A stretch of DNA of 20,840 nt from a virus. The notes under the pieces are model-generated. The model was not told the origin of the DNA and made no database searches. It saw only the letters and a program-made list of their open reading frames with translations. Every line of letters starts with the position of its first letter. The stretch's first letter is position 1. Below, one piece after another: positions 1-7,967 of the stretch. The DNA lies in the IMG/VR virus record IMGVR_UViG_3300049810_000294, positions 1 to 20,840 of that record. One strand, given 5' to 3'. The translations under genes were made by a program, and so were the position numbers.

Positions 1-995
1 GCATCTTTTGCAAAATACTTGGCTGGTTGAGTTCCCTTTTTATCTTTAATATCTTTATCTTGTTTTTCACTTGTCGGAACACAGTTAGGAACATCCTTGC
101 CATTCTTTTTCTTCATTCCAACTTGTTTGAAACCATTCCAACAGTCTTCTGATAGTTCTAACTCATATAACCACTTACGATGTGTCTTGCCATCTTCTTC
201 TGCAAAGGTAACATAATTTGTTCCTCTACGAATTACTTTACCAGAAACTCCAGAATAACTATCAGTAACTTCTTCACCAATGTTTAAAATTTCACCTTTG
301 ATGTATAAATCTCTAAAAACATCTTCATCAGTTACTTCCATAGAAGTTGGAAGAAATGATTCTCTGATACCCATTGCTTTACGAACATCTTTGAACAAGT
401 TTTTGCCGTTAGTAAACCCTTTTGGAAGTCCAGATTCAAAACCAGCTTTCTTAATCTTTCCTCTTTCGTCATATTCATTTTCGTATCTATTTTCAGATGC
501 TGCAGCTCTCATCTTAGATGCAGACATACCTTCAACACCTTCTGCATCTGGGTCTCTTTCTCCAGCAGATATAACTTCAATACTATCAAAGTTATAAAAA
601 CCATGTCTACCTTCTACATTGTTATATTTTGTCAATAGTGATTTGAATTCGTCAACTCTATCAGAACCAACGACCATAATCACATTTTTAAATCCTTTGT
701 CAAACAACTCAGTTGCAATCTCAAACACATTTCTTTGTTTGGATGCAATAATGTTTTTCTTATGTTTTGGAAACATTGCTCTCATATATGCAATCTTCTT
801 TGCATGTGGAAGAGGGTCTTTTTTTGGATTCTGTGAATGTGAAGGATATACAAAATACTTTGCACCATTCGACTTCGCAACAGACGCCAACTTCATGATT
901 AATTTCTCATGCCCAGTAGTGGGTGGATTGAATCTACCGAAAGTAAACACGGCAACACTTTCTCGTGCTTCAACTATTTCTGAAAACTTTTTCAT
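1..995 (-). CDS. HIGH-type nucleotidyltransferase (cytidylyltransferase-like), 3' end outside window
   Basis: The reading frame is open from the ATG at 995 to the window edge (331 residues seen, no stop). Residues 20-29 read GRFNPPTTGH, the HIGH-like nucleotide-binding motif of the cytidylyltransferase/NMN-adenylyltransferase superfamily. A VVGSDR segment (108-113) and SASKMR (158-163) match the later ISxxxxR-type motif, so the catalytic domain fills about residues 12-170. After about residue 205 comes a separate beta-rich region and a Cys-containing tail (SEDCWNGFKQVGMKKKNGK), a kind of tail I recall in other marine T4-like phage proteins. Family knowledge: such enzymes transfer a nucleotide to a phosphorylated substrate; the substrate here is unknown (NMN, a sugar phosphate or other). 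The start ATG directly follows the stop codon of the upstream gene. The N-terminus MKKFSEIVE resembles a T4 capsid-targeting peptide with an I-V-E cleavage site, shared with the three genes upstream, so packaging in the head is inferred. Confidence 0.8.
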   Translation of the reverse strand, partial: MKKFSEIVEARESVAVFTFGRFNPPTTGHEKLIMKLASVAKSNGAKYFVYPSHSQNPKKDPLPHAKKIAYMRAMFPKHKKNIIASKQRNVFEIATELFDKGFKNVIMVVGSDRVDEFKSLLTKYNNVEGRHGFYNFDSIEVISAGERDPDAEGVEGMSASKMRAAASENRYENEYDERGKIKKAGFESGLPKGFTNGKNLFKDVRKAMGIRESFLPTSMEVTDEDVFRDLYIKGEILNIGEEVTDSYSGVSGKVIRRGTNYVTFAEEDGKTHRKWLYELELSEDCWNGFKQVGMKKKNGKDVPNCVPTSEKQDKDIKDKKGTQPAKYFAKD

Positions 996-1385
996 TTAAT
1001 TATTACCTTGTTTAACTTGTTTCAGTCTTTCAACTTCAGCCTTTTTTAATTTAACCATCATCTTCTTTGCAATCTTTTGAATCACCATATGTTTTTTTGA
1101 TGTAATCCTGTTATCTACCTCTATCCTAGCAGCAGGGGGTAACTCTGCATATTTTTTTGCATCCAATCCAGCAAACTTCTTTAGAACTAACATCTTTGCT
1201 TTCTTTAATGCTCTCTTGTGCAACATATCTGGTGTTGCAAGTTTATTTTTCCTTCGTGCAACCTTTGCTTTAAAAGCAGAAGACTTAGTAAGCTTCTTCA
1301 TACGCAACGCCATTTTTCTTCTCTGTTGCATAGAGACCGCTTTCTTCTCGTTCAATTCGAGCATTAATTCTTCAAACTTCTTCAT
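996..1385 (-). CDS. Very basic conserved phage protein, possible capsid-internal protein
   Basis: I do not recognise a functional family. The 129-residue product is extremely rich in Lys and Arg (for example QQRRKMALRMKKLTKS and KRALKKAKMLVLKK) and predicted helical throughout, consistent with binding DNA or RNA. Similar small basic proteins are recurrent hypothetical genes in marine T4-like phages (from memory). I chose the ATG at 1385 because it makes an ATGA overlap with the upstream stop; a TTG nine bases earlier (1394) could extend it by three residues. The N-terminus MKKFEELMLELNE carries L-N-E, the (L/I)-x-E form cut by the T4 gp21 prohead protease. With its basic charge and late-block position, a T4 internal-protein-like role is plausible but inferred. 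Confidence 0.72.
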   Translation of the reverse strand: MKKFEELMLELNEKKAVSMQQRRKMALRMKKLTKSSAFKAKVARRKNKLATPDMLHKRALKKAKMLVLKKFAGLDAKKYAELPPAARIEVDNRITSKKHMVIQKIAKKMMVKLKKAEVERLKQVKQGNN

Positions 1386-2623
1386 CTGTCCCAAGCCTTC
1401 ACTGCTGTAAAATTGTTAAAACTAAATTCCATTCTATCTACTAACTTAACTGCACCACCACTGACTCTATCAATGGCAACATACCCTTCGGCATCCGTTA
1501 CTTTGAAACCATTCTTTGTTCTAATGAATGTTCCTATTTGCTTAACAGTATTTAGTTTCTTTACAACACCCATTTTTGCCTCTACGATATGATTTTGAAA
1601 GGCAATTATTGCGTCTAAGTTCTTAATATGTTTCTTTAATTCACGAATAACTTCTTTTTTTGTATTCTCAATTTCTGCCTTTTTGGCAGGAGTTTTGATA
1701 GAATCTATTCTTTTATTATATGTTCCCTCTACCCATGTCAAATATCCCTTTGCATGAGCAGTTGTATTAGTAATCTTTTGTCCTTCTCTAACCTTGCTAT
1801 TATTATAGGTTTTAAGGGACGCACCAGCAAGTTGATTAACAAAAGTGTTATTTTGTATATCCAAGAACTTCTTCAATAAAGAAGAGTTAATCTTTCTAAA
1901 TGTCTTGCCTGCGTTAGATAAATGTTTTGTAACTTCTTCTGTTTCTTTATCATTCATTGTTGCAGAACCAGATAAGTCTTTATAGGATGCATCATCCATC
2001 CAAATAGAAGATGTTGGTTTCATCTTAGATGTGTCTGCACCGAAAGATGCTTTCATATCTTGTAAAGCACTTCCTTTATATGTGGTATGCCAGACAACAC
2101 CAATCTTTGATTTGTTCATTTGTTTACCAAGGTCACTATTCACTGGAACTGCATATACAATTGTATTTGGTTGGAAAGTGTAATAAGACTCCCCATCAAT
2201 TGTTTCAGTTTCCAAGTCTGTGAACATAAGGTCACCCTGTAATACTCCAGTAATTCCCAACTTAGGAAACTCTGCAAATGCAACCTTAAACTTAGCATTC
2301 AAGTCACCAGAAGTATCTGCATCAATATCTGCATTTGACTTATAAAGTTTTGGTGTTGCATTAAATACTGATTTCTTTGCAACAAAAAACTTACCATCAT
2401 CTGGGTCAATACCAGCAAAGATTGCTGGAGCACCATCCCACTTAACAGTCATATTGATAGAAGAACGAGAGGAACCAGCAAGCATATCTCTTAGGGAACG
2501 AACAAAATTAATAGATGCTCTACCACCGTCAATTCCGTAATTTAGAATCTCATCTTCGATATGTTCAAGGTGTAGGTTTTTACCACCCTTATCTTCTTTA
2601 AGAAATGAATTAAAATTTAACAT
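1382..2623 (-). CDS. KxDG nucleotidyltransferase / ligase-like phage protein
   Basis: The 413-residue protein has KWDGAPAI at 61-68. This matches motif I (K-x-D-G) of the covalent nucleotidyltransferases (ATP-dependent DNA and RNA ligases, capping enzymes), where the Lys becomes adenylylated. A following GVLQGDLMF segment (126-134) and IGVVWHTTYKG (174-184) sit where the later ligase motifs would be, though they match only loosely. Close relatives are common in marine T4-like phages as an uncharacterised family (I believe DUF6267, from memory). Substrate is unknown: RNA or DNA end joining or an AMP-transfer reaction would fit. It starts one base into the upstream stop (TAATG) and overlaps the downstream start (ATGA), so translation is coupled. 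Its N-terminus MLNFNSFLKE ends in L-K-E, resembling a capsid-targeting peptide. Confidence 0.75.
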   Translation of the reverse strand: MLNFNSFLKEDKGGKNLHLEHIEDEILNYGIDGGRASINFVRSLRDMLAGSSRSSINMTVKWDGAPAIFAGIDPDDGKFFVAKKSVFNATPKLYKSNADIDADTSGDLNAKFKVAFAEFPKLGITGVLQGDLMFTDLETETIDGESYYTFQPNTIVYAVPVNSDLGKQMNKSKIGVVWHTTYKGSALQDMKASFGADTSKMKPTSSIWMDDASYKDLSGSATMNDKETEEVTKHLSNAGKTFRKINSSLLKKFLDIQNNTFVNQLAGASLKTYNNSKVREGQKITNTTAHAKGYLTWVEGTYNKRIDSIKTPAKKAEIENTKKEVIRELKKHIKNLDAIIAFQNHIVEAKMGVVKKLNTVKQIGTFIRTKNGFKVTDAEGYVAIDRVSGGAVKLVDRMEFSFNNFTAVKAWDR

Positions 2624-4137
2624 TAAATGAAACCCTCAATATCTTTTGGAATAGATGCCTTCACCTTTGAAACGGTAATATTAAGAAAACCAAATAGTGC
2701 CTCATACATTTTAGACCCCATATTTTTAATTTTATCAAATACAACTTTAACCTTTTCTAGAATTCTTGTCAATAGGTTATTGAACCATATTTTAATATCT
2801 TTACCCATTTTCTTTAGTTTACCAAATGCCTTTTTTACAATGGCAAATTCGTCTAGTTGATGAATATCTTCAACCAACATATTACAAATCTTATCGTTTA
2901 TAATTTCTTCTCTGATTATACCAGCAAGAGTTGATGTTGTTTCAAATGTTTTATTATCTTCCGTCAAACCAAGTCTTAATGTTGAATAAGGATTCCCTCC
3001 ACCAGACTTGTATGCCGCATATACTTTTACTTTAGATGAAATACCAATTACTTTGGAACCAACAGATGGGTTTTCTTTTAGTCCAGAACTCTTACCATCT
3101 GAAGTCACTTCAATAAACTTAGATACTTTACCGTTGTCTGCATTAAATTCCATACAAACAGATGCCGCACATGTTTTATCTGAGAACTTCTTATAACCAG
3201 ACATTGCCTCATAAGTATACCACTTTAGAAATTCTGGTTGTCTTTCAAAATTCAAATGTTTTTTTATTTCTTTGTTTAAATCGGTGTGAAATTGTTGAGT
3301 TTCTGTAAACTGTGCAACGGCAGCTGCATCTTCTGGTTTTAATTGTCCTTTGGTTTTCTTTGCCATATCAGACAATGCACCCACAGTATGCTTAGTCGCA
3401 ATCTTTTGGAAACCCTCTTCAATCATGTTGAGAATTTTTTCCATCTCTGGAGTAACACCATTAGAACCCATATATTCAAGTGCCGCATTATATGTTGCAA
3501 CGGTTTCACCTTTTGCACCAGATGCCAATTGTGAGCCACCAGCCTTTTTAAGTGAAATGTTATATTGTTTATTGAACATATCAGTCTTTGGTGTTCCATC
3601 GGAACCACCATGTCCAATCCAGAAATGTGATAGGTTTGCTTTTGATTTGCCTTTACCAAACTGAGTCATTGGTGATTTACCAATCTCTTTGATAAATGCA
3701 GTTGCAATCTTTTCACCAGTTTCATTATGCCAATCATCAAACTTTTCTGACTCTGTATCTGCATCAGAATCAAATCCTTCTGCACCGCAAAGACGGTTAT
3801 AATTTGATGTAATAATGTTTTCCCAATCTGCACCAGAAGCAACACCAGCACCTTGAGTTGAGAATCCATTCTCAATCTTGTCGATTGCTAGTGCAGTAAG
3901 TGATTTACCATATGTGCGTGTTAGTGCATTCTGAAAATCTTTATTATTCTCTGCATCTCTACGATTCAGAAAACCAATAAGTTCAGAATTTGGGTCAACT
4001 GGTGGGAGCTTCTTGCCTTTTACGTCAACAAGTTCCCCTTTGACTGCTTTATCTATGAATGCGACTTTGTTATTACGTTTAAAAACGTCTGCATAACCCA
4101 TCGCACCTTCTGATAAGGAATGTTTAAAACTCTGCAT
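2623..4137 (-). CDS. Possible PD-(D/E)XK-type nuclease, first gene of the late block
   Basis: The 504-residue product is not a family I can name. Residues about 100-205 have the look of a restriction-like core: a helix with E106 (DWENIIT), then IGHGGSDGTPKTDMF with D186, then the strand YNISLKK with S195-x-K197, a spacing like PD-(D/E)XK with Ser in place of the acidic residue. The last 90 residues are amphipathic Lys-rich helices (IVKKAFGKLKKMGKDIK and later). The ATG at 4137 has an AAGG element about 6 nt upstream, and a perfect T4 late promoter lies 38 bases upstream. The N-terminus MQSFKHSLSEGA ends in L-S-E, like a gp21-cleaved capsid-targeting peptide. An injected nuclease or host-takeover protein is one reading; an ordinary structural protein is the alternative. 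Confidence 0.7.
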   Translation of the reverse strand: MQSFKHSLSEGAMGYADVFKRNNKVAFIDKAVKGELVDVKGKKLPPVDPNSELIGFLNRRDAENNKDFQNALTRTYGKSLTALAIDKIENGFSTQGAGVASGADWENIITSNYNRLCGAEGFDSDADTESEKFDDWHNETGEKIATAFIKEIGKSPMTQFGKGKSKANLSHFWIGHGGSDGTPKTDMFNKQYNISLKKAGGSQLASGAKGETVATYNAALEYMGSNGVTPEMEKILNMIEEGFQKIATKHTVGALSDMAKKTKGQLKPEDAAAVAQFTETQQFHTDLNKEIKKHLNFERQPEFLKWYTYEAMSGYKKFSDKTCAASVCMEFNADNGKVSKFIEVTSDGKSSGLKENPSVGSKVIGISSKVKVYAAYKSGGGNPYSTLRLGLTEDNKTFETTSTLAGIIREEIINDKICNMLVEDIHQLDEFAIVKKAFGKLKKMGKDIKIWFNNLLTRILEKVKVVFDKIKNMGSKMYEALFGFLNITVSKVKASIPKDIEGFI

Positions 4138-4174
4138 TTACACCTTTTCCATTTAAACAAATATGTTATGTATC

Positions 4175-4182
4175 TATTTATA
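4175..4182 (-). promoter_or_regulatory. T4-type late promoter (TATAAATA)
   Basis: The minus strand reads TATAAATA, an exact match to the T4 late-promoter consensus used by the gp55 sigma factor with gp45 sliding clamp. It lies in the only intergenic gap of this region, between the gp41 stop (4194) and the start at 4137, so transcription should start about 30 bases upstream of that gene. It separates early replication genes from the four-gene block at 4137-1. Confidence 0.75.
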
Positions 4183-4193
4183 AGGAAAGGGAG

Positions 4194-5591
4194 TTAGAAC
4201 TTGATATCGTTGAACTTATCGTATTTTGCGTTCTGTCCCTTGTCGAATAGAGGAGTGTCATCTTGTTGTGCTTGTCCACTATCAGTTATGCCATCCTGTG
4301 CATCCTGTTCACAATCATACAACTTCATTTTTGCTCGGTCTACTCCAATAACAAATCGTTTATTCATGCCAGGGTCATTGTAACGGTTCTTTAGTTGTTT
4401 CACCATAATCTGACCTAGATTTTCTAGTTCTTCTGTTGTTATCAACGCAAACATTAAATCAGCAGTTGCAGGCAATCCAAATGATTCAGAAGTATCTTCA
4501 AGTCCTACATCAGAGTTTGCATAACCACCACGAGTTGTTTGTGTCGCAGACATGATAGGAACATTTGTTTCAACAGCAAGTCCACGCAACTCTTCTGCAA
4601 TGGCCTTGATATAGAAGTAAGAACCTACATTTGCGTTACCCTTGAATCGTGCAGAAGAGCAAATGTTTAGATAGTCAATAAAGATGATATCTGGGTGAAA
4701 TGATTTCTTCAAAGATAACTCTTTTAACAATGCACGAAAGTGTCCACTATGAGCAGATGCAGTAGGATATTCTTTGATGATTAGTTTACCATTTGTCTTA
4801 CCTTGAATCTTAGATAGTCGGTCAGTAAACATTTTCTTTGGAAGTTCTTTCAAATCATCCATAGTGATATTCATCAAGTTTGCATCAATACGTTCTGCAA
4901 TCTTTTCCTCTGCCATCTCCATAGTAATATAGAGAACATTCTTACCTTGCATCAACGTATTCGCAGCCATGTGACACATGAACAACGATTTACCAACACC
5001 AGTTCCAGCAAGTGCAATGTTTAGTGTCTTTTGTGGAATACCACCATTAGTAATCTTATTGAAGTAGTCCAAGTCAAATGCAAGTTTCTCTTCTTTTTTA
5101 TGATAGAACTCAAAACGGTCTGCACCATCTTCAACATAATCGTGTCCAACATTATTATCAAATGCAACTGCAAGTGCTTCTTGTAGGATAGAAGGGATTG
5201 CCTCTGGAGTATGGTTTTTGTCTTTACCCTCAATAATAGAGATACCATTAAGGATTGCATTATATACTGCTTTGTCTTTACAGAACTTTTCAGTTGTATC
5301 TACCAACCAGTTCATATCAACCTGTGCGTCAGAGAGTGACTGAATAATATCAATTACCTTTTTAAACCCATCATCAGACAAGTCTTTACGACCATCCAAT
5401 TCGATAGATAGAGATTCTTTAGTTGGTTGTGTATTGTATTTCTCAACAAACTTATTAATCTCCTCAAACACCACTCTTTCTTGTGGGTCTAGAAAATATT
5501 CTGCTCGCAAAAAAGGCAAAACCTTACGAGCATAAGGTTCATTGTAAACTAGATTACTGAGTGTTGTTCGTTCTATCGTCTGTGTTGACAT
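4194..5591 (-). CDS. 41: Replicative DNA helicase, T4 gp41 family (DnaB-like)
   Basis: This is the ring-shaped hexameric 5'-3' helicase that unwinds the fork and recruits the gp61 primase (not in this window). The 465-residue length matches T4 gp41 (475). Walker A GTGVGKS lies near residue 196-202, a YITMEMAEEKIAERIDAN segment follows as in T4 (YISMEMAEE..KRIDAN), Walker B is in IIFIDYLNI, and AIAEELRGLAVET and ESFGLPATADLM match T4 gp41. The ATG at 5591 (MSTQTIERT) is preferred by resemblance to homologue N-termini; an ATG at 5603 has an AGGA directly abutting it, which is too close, while the same AGGA is 12 bases from 5591. It overlaps the upstream gene by 38 bases and is the last gene of the operon. 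Confidence 0.95.
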   Translation of the reverse strand: MSTQTIERTTLSNLVYNEPYARKVLPFLRAEYFLDPQERVVFEEINKFVEKYNTQPTKESLSIELDGRKDLSDDGFKKVIDIIQSLSDAQVDMNWLVDTTEKFCKDKAVYNAILNGISIIEGKDKNHTPEAIPSILQEALAVAFDNNVGHDYVEDGADRFEFYHKKEEKLAFDLDYFNKITNGGIPQKTLNIALAGTGVGKSLFMCHMAANTLMQGKNVLYITMEMAEEKIAERIDANLMNITMDDLKELPKKMFTDRLSKIQGKTNGKLIIKEYPTASAHSGHFRALLKELSLKKSFHPDIIFIDYLNICSSARFKGNANVGSYFYIKAIAEELRGLAVETNVPIMSATQTTRGGYANSDVGLEDTSESFGLPATADLMFALITTEELENLGQIMVKQLKNRYNDPGMNKRFVIGVDRAKMKLYDCEQDAQDGITDSGQAQQDDTPLFDKGQNAKYDKFNDIKF

Positions 5592-5880
5592 ATTGTAAAT
5601 CATTCCTATCTAATTGTTGTTCTAACAAATCCTCTAATATACTACCAGCAAGTTTAAAGAAATCATCTTTAAACATTTCTTGAGATAGTCCATTAGAGTC
5701 TAACATATTCCATTCGAATTGTAAAGTAGCATCTGTTTTTTCTTCGTTCTCAACAAGACTTACTTTACCATATTCATATACTACACCTTGATACTTACCG
5801 GCCTCTTTAGTGAGTCCAATACCACTCCAAGTTTTATCCTTGTTTTCTACAAAAGTATACATGTCTCTAACCTTAGACAT
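5554..5880 (-). CDS. Orphan protein between 2OG oxygenase and gp41
   Basis: The 108-residue product is not one I recognise. It has a beta-rich, aromatic first half (MYTFVENKDKTWSGIGL, GVVYEYGKVSLVE) and an acidic helical end (DDFFKLAGSILEDLLEQQLD). No membrane segment, signal peptide or Cys cluster is visible. It overlaps the upstream oxygenase by 8 bases and gene 41 by 38, so it is translated from the replication operon and is probably a small replication accessory protein, by context only. The ATG at 5880 is the only sensible start. Confidence 0.65.
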   Translation of the reverse strand: MSKVRDMYTFVENKDKTWSGIGLTKEAGKYQGVVYEYGKVSLVENEEKTDATLQFEWNMLDSNGLSQEMFKDDFFKLAGSILEDLLEQQLDRNDLQYVNTDDRTNNTQ

Positions 5881-6418
5881 AATGCAAATAACTCCCTATA
5901 ATATATTTTGGTTTATCTATCGGTTTTCTTCCAGCATGTAAGTGTGTCCACATTGGTGGAAACATTAACATACGTCCTGTTTTTGGTGGAACAGAAATAT
6001 TAAACTGAGGAAAGTCTGTATGTCCACCTTCATTATCATCAAGATATAAAAAGAACACTAGAAACCGCCTTGCACTATCATGATTACCTACATCAACATG
6101 GTCACGAAACTCATCTACATCGTTAGGCATGTATCTCTTCATACGAAACATTTCATATGAATATTGTTGTGGGAACATCACATCTGTAACATTACAGTCT
6201 TTCATGTAACGTGAAATATATGTGTTAAAAACCTCTTGGAGTGCATTACCAAAAGGTCTTAACTCTGTATGTTGTTGAAGTGTAATCTGTTTGAATGAAC
6301 GATGTCCGTCTAATACAATCTCCTCATGCAACTGAGGAGAAGATTCAAACATATTAATCAGTGATTCACAAAGTTCTTTTGTAACCACATCATCATATAC
6401 ACGAACAAAATCACTCAT
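5873..6418 (-). CDS. 2-oxoglutarate/Fe(II)-dependent oxygenase (prolyl-4-hydroxylase-like)
   Basis: The 181-residue protein has the double-stranded beta-helix pattern of the 2OG-Fe(II) oxygenases. H107-x-D109 (FRDHVDVG) supplies two iron ligands, and the second half of the motif is GGHTDFP followed by [19 protein letters not shown], where H161 is the likely third ligand and the basic residue in [12 protein letters not shown] binds 2OG. Members hydroxylate proteins, nucleic acids or small molecules; the P4H-like subgroup is common in marine T4-like phages, with substrates mostly unknown. It overlaps uvsX by 8 bases upstream and the orphan by 8 downstream. Being in an operon with a C5-cytosine methyltransferase makes a role in base modification possible, but nothing in the sequence shows that. 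Confidence 0.85.
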   Translation of the reverse strand: MSDFVRVYDDVVTKELCESLINMFESSPQLHEEIVLDGHRSFKQITLQQHTELRPFGNALQEVFNTYISRYMKDCNVTDVMFPQQYSYEMFRMKRYMPNDVDEFRDHVDVGNHDSARRFLVFFLYLDDNEGGHTDFPQFNISVPPKTGRMLMFPPMWTHLHAGRKPIDKPKYIIGSYLHYV

Positions 6419-7469
6419 CTACTGGTTCTTCAACCTCTTCTACTTCTTCAACAGATTGATTACCATACTTGAACTCTTTAGATGCAAATTCGTCTAACTG
6501 TTTCATAACATCCTCAGTGAAAAACTTCTCTGGGTTATTATTAATAGTTTTACCGAATGTCTTAGTTCCATCTGGCAACTCAATACGAGTAGATACAGAC
6601 TTGAAGATACCATACTTCAGTGCAAGGTCAAGCAATCCATAGTAACGGTCTAGTCCTTTATCGTATGATAAACGAACATCCACCATTTTGTTTTCTATAG
6701 TCAAACGTGACTTTGCATTCTTACAGTGAACGATGTTACCGATAACTTCAGTTCCATCTTTTTCTTTCTTCTTGGAAAGATACACGATAGATGATGCCGC
6801 ATATTTCAATCCAGAACCACCACCCATTTCTTTGGTAGGGAACATAGAACCAACAACGTCATATGTGTGATTAGTGACAACCATAGGAACTTTTGCCTTA
6901 CCAAGTTTCAATGTCAATACACGAAACGCAGCCTTTAGAACTTGAGCCCGTGTCATATCACGAGTCTCTTTACCATCAGCAGTGTCTTCTACTTCTTTCG
7001 TTGTAGACAACATACCAAGGGAATCAAGACAAAGCATCAGAGGTTTACGGTCACCTTCTGGTGTTTCAAGAAACTTATCAAGAACACGAATTGCTTGTGT
7101 TCTAAATTCTTGAACTGTAGTTACTGGTAGAATTACCATACGAGATGGGTCAATACCTCTGTCAACAACCATTTGTTTTGTGATAGCAGATTCCGACTCA
7201 AAATACAACACACCAGCATCTGGGTTTGCATCAAGGAATGACTTTACCATACCCATCACAAAGAATGTTTTACCTGTTGCAGACTCGCCCGCAACAGCGG
7301 TTATCTTGTTTGCTGGTAATCCACCGTAAATACTACCAGACAATAGTGCATTAAAGATGTAAGAACCAGTGTCGATAAAAGAGTCTACATCACCTGCCTC
7401 TACACCGTCTGACACTAGGGCAGCATATTCGTTGCCTGCTGTCTTGGCAATATCTTTCAAAAAGTCCAT
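6411..7469 (-). CDS. uvsX: RecA-like strand-exchange recombinase UvsX
   Basis: UvsX is the T4 RecA/Rad51-family ATPase that forms filaments on single-stranded DNA and drives recombination-dependent replication and repair. The 352-residue product has Walker A GESATGKT at 61-68, the catalytic Glu region VLYFESES near 91, Walker [12 protein letters not shown] around 144-154, and the DNA-binding loop region [19 protein letters not shown] followed by [12 protein letters not shown]. The C-terminus is a short acidic tail ([13 protein letters not shown]), like the regulatory tails of RecA proteins. An AAGGAG element precedes the ATG at 7469, three bases after the MazG gene stop. Length is slightly below T4 UvsX (391). 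Confidence 0.95.
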   Translation of the reverse strand: MDFLKDIAKTAGNEYAALVSDGVEAGDVDSFIDTGSYIFNALLSGSIYGGLPANKITAVAGESATGKTFFVMGMVKSFLDANPDAGVLYFESESAITKQMVVDRGIDPSRMVILPVTTVQEFRTQAIRVLDKFLETPEGDRKPLMLCLDSLGMLSTTKEVEDTADGKETRDMTRAQVLKAAFRVLTLKLGKAKVPMVVTNHTYDVVGSMFPTKEMGGGSGLKYAASSIVYLSKKKEKDGTEVIGNIVHCKNAKSRLTIENKMVDVRLSYDKGLDRYYGLLDLALKYGIFKSVSTRIELPDGTKTFGKTINNNPEKFFTEDVMKQLDEFASKEFKYGNQSVEEVEEVEEPVDE

Positions 7470-7472
7470 AAA

Positions 7473-7967
7473 TTAAATGTCTCCTTCTTCTCTGTTTTCA
7501 GAACGAAACGATTCGAATCCATCTGGATATCGTGTTTCAAGTTTTTCTGTGTTCATATAAATGATATCTTCGAATGAAGTATCCAGAGCAATACAGGCCT
7601 GTGCAACATACCAAAGTATATCACCCAATTCTCTCTTAGCATGATATATAGTATGTTCGTCCATAGGTTTCCCTTGGAACACACACTTCTTTACAATCTC
7701 TGTAAATTCACCACCTTCTGCACAAATGCCAAGTGCGGCAGTAATCATGCGTTCTGGTGAAATACCAGAGGACTCTTCAATAATATCTAGTGAAGTATTA
7801 AAAGCTTCAGAATCCTTAGATTCATCACTTGTCACCGCATCTACAAATCTAGTATAATCTAGAAGTAGTCTTTCATCAGTATCGCTCATTTTGGGTTCTC
7901 CGTTAATCATATTAATCATTTGGTCTAATATACCAGTTTTATCAGTGTTTGTCAATAGATTATTCAT
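7473..7967 (-). CDS. MazG-like nucleoside triphosphate pyrophosphohydrolase
   Basis: The 164-residue protein belongs to the all-alpha NTP pyrophosphatase (MazG/dUTPase-2) superfamily, which hydrolyses NTPs or dNTPs to the monophosphate. The metal-binding pattern is AEGGEFTE (E84, E87, E90) and, one helix later, ELGDILWY (E113, D116), with LETRYPDGF near the end. Start choice is open. The ATG at 7967 makes an ATGA overlap with the CmoA-like gene but has only a distant GGAG. An internal ATG at 7889 (MSDTDER, 138 residues) has GGAG at 7901-7898 eight bases upstream and matches the homologue N-termini I recall. Cleaning the nucleotide pool or lowering (p)ppGpp are proposed roles in marine phages; next to a DNA-modification pair it may serve the dNTP pool. 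Confidence 0.85.
   Translation of the reverse strand: MNNLLTNTDKTGILDQMINMINGEPKMSDTDERLLLDYTRFVDAVTSDESKDSEAFNTSLDIIEESSGISPERMITAALGICAEGGEFTEIVKKCVFQGKPMDEHTIYHAKRELGDILWYVAQACIALDTSFEDIIYMNTEKLETRYPDGFESFRSENREEGDI

Noticed and set aside
619-999. 126-codon plus-strand open frame with hydrophobic segments, resembling a membrane protein
   Set aside because: It is antisense to the HIGH-motif nucleotidyltransferase frame, which is open and well conserved; the hydrophobicity comes from complementing Lys/Glu-rich codons.
5873-6418. 2OG oxygenase as a TET/JBP-type DNA 5mC oxidase
   Set aside because: The sequence fits the compact prolyl-4-hydroxylase-like pattern and shows no TET/JBP signature; kept only as a speculative partner.
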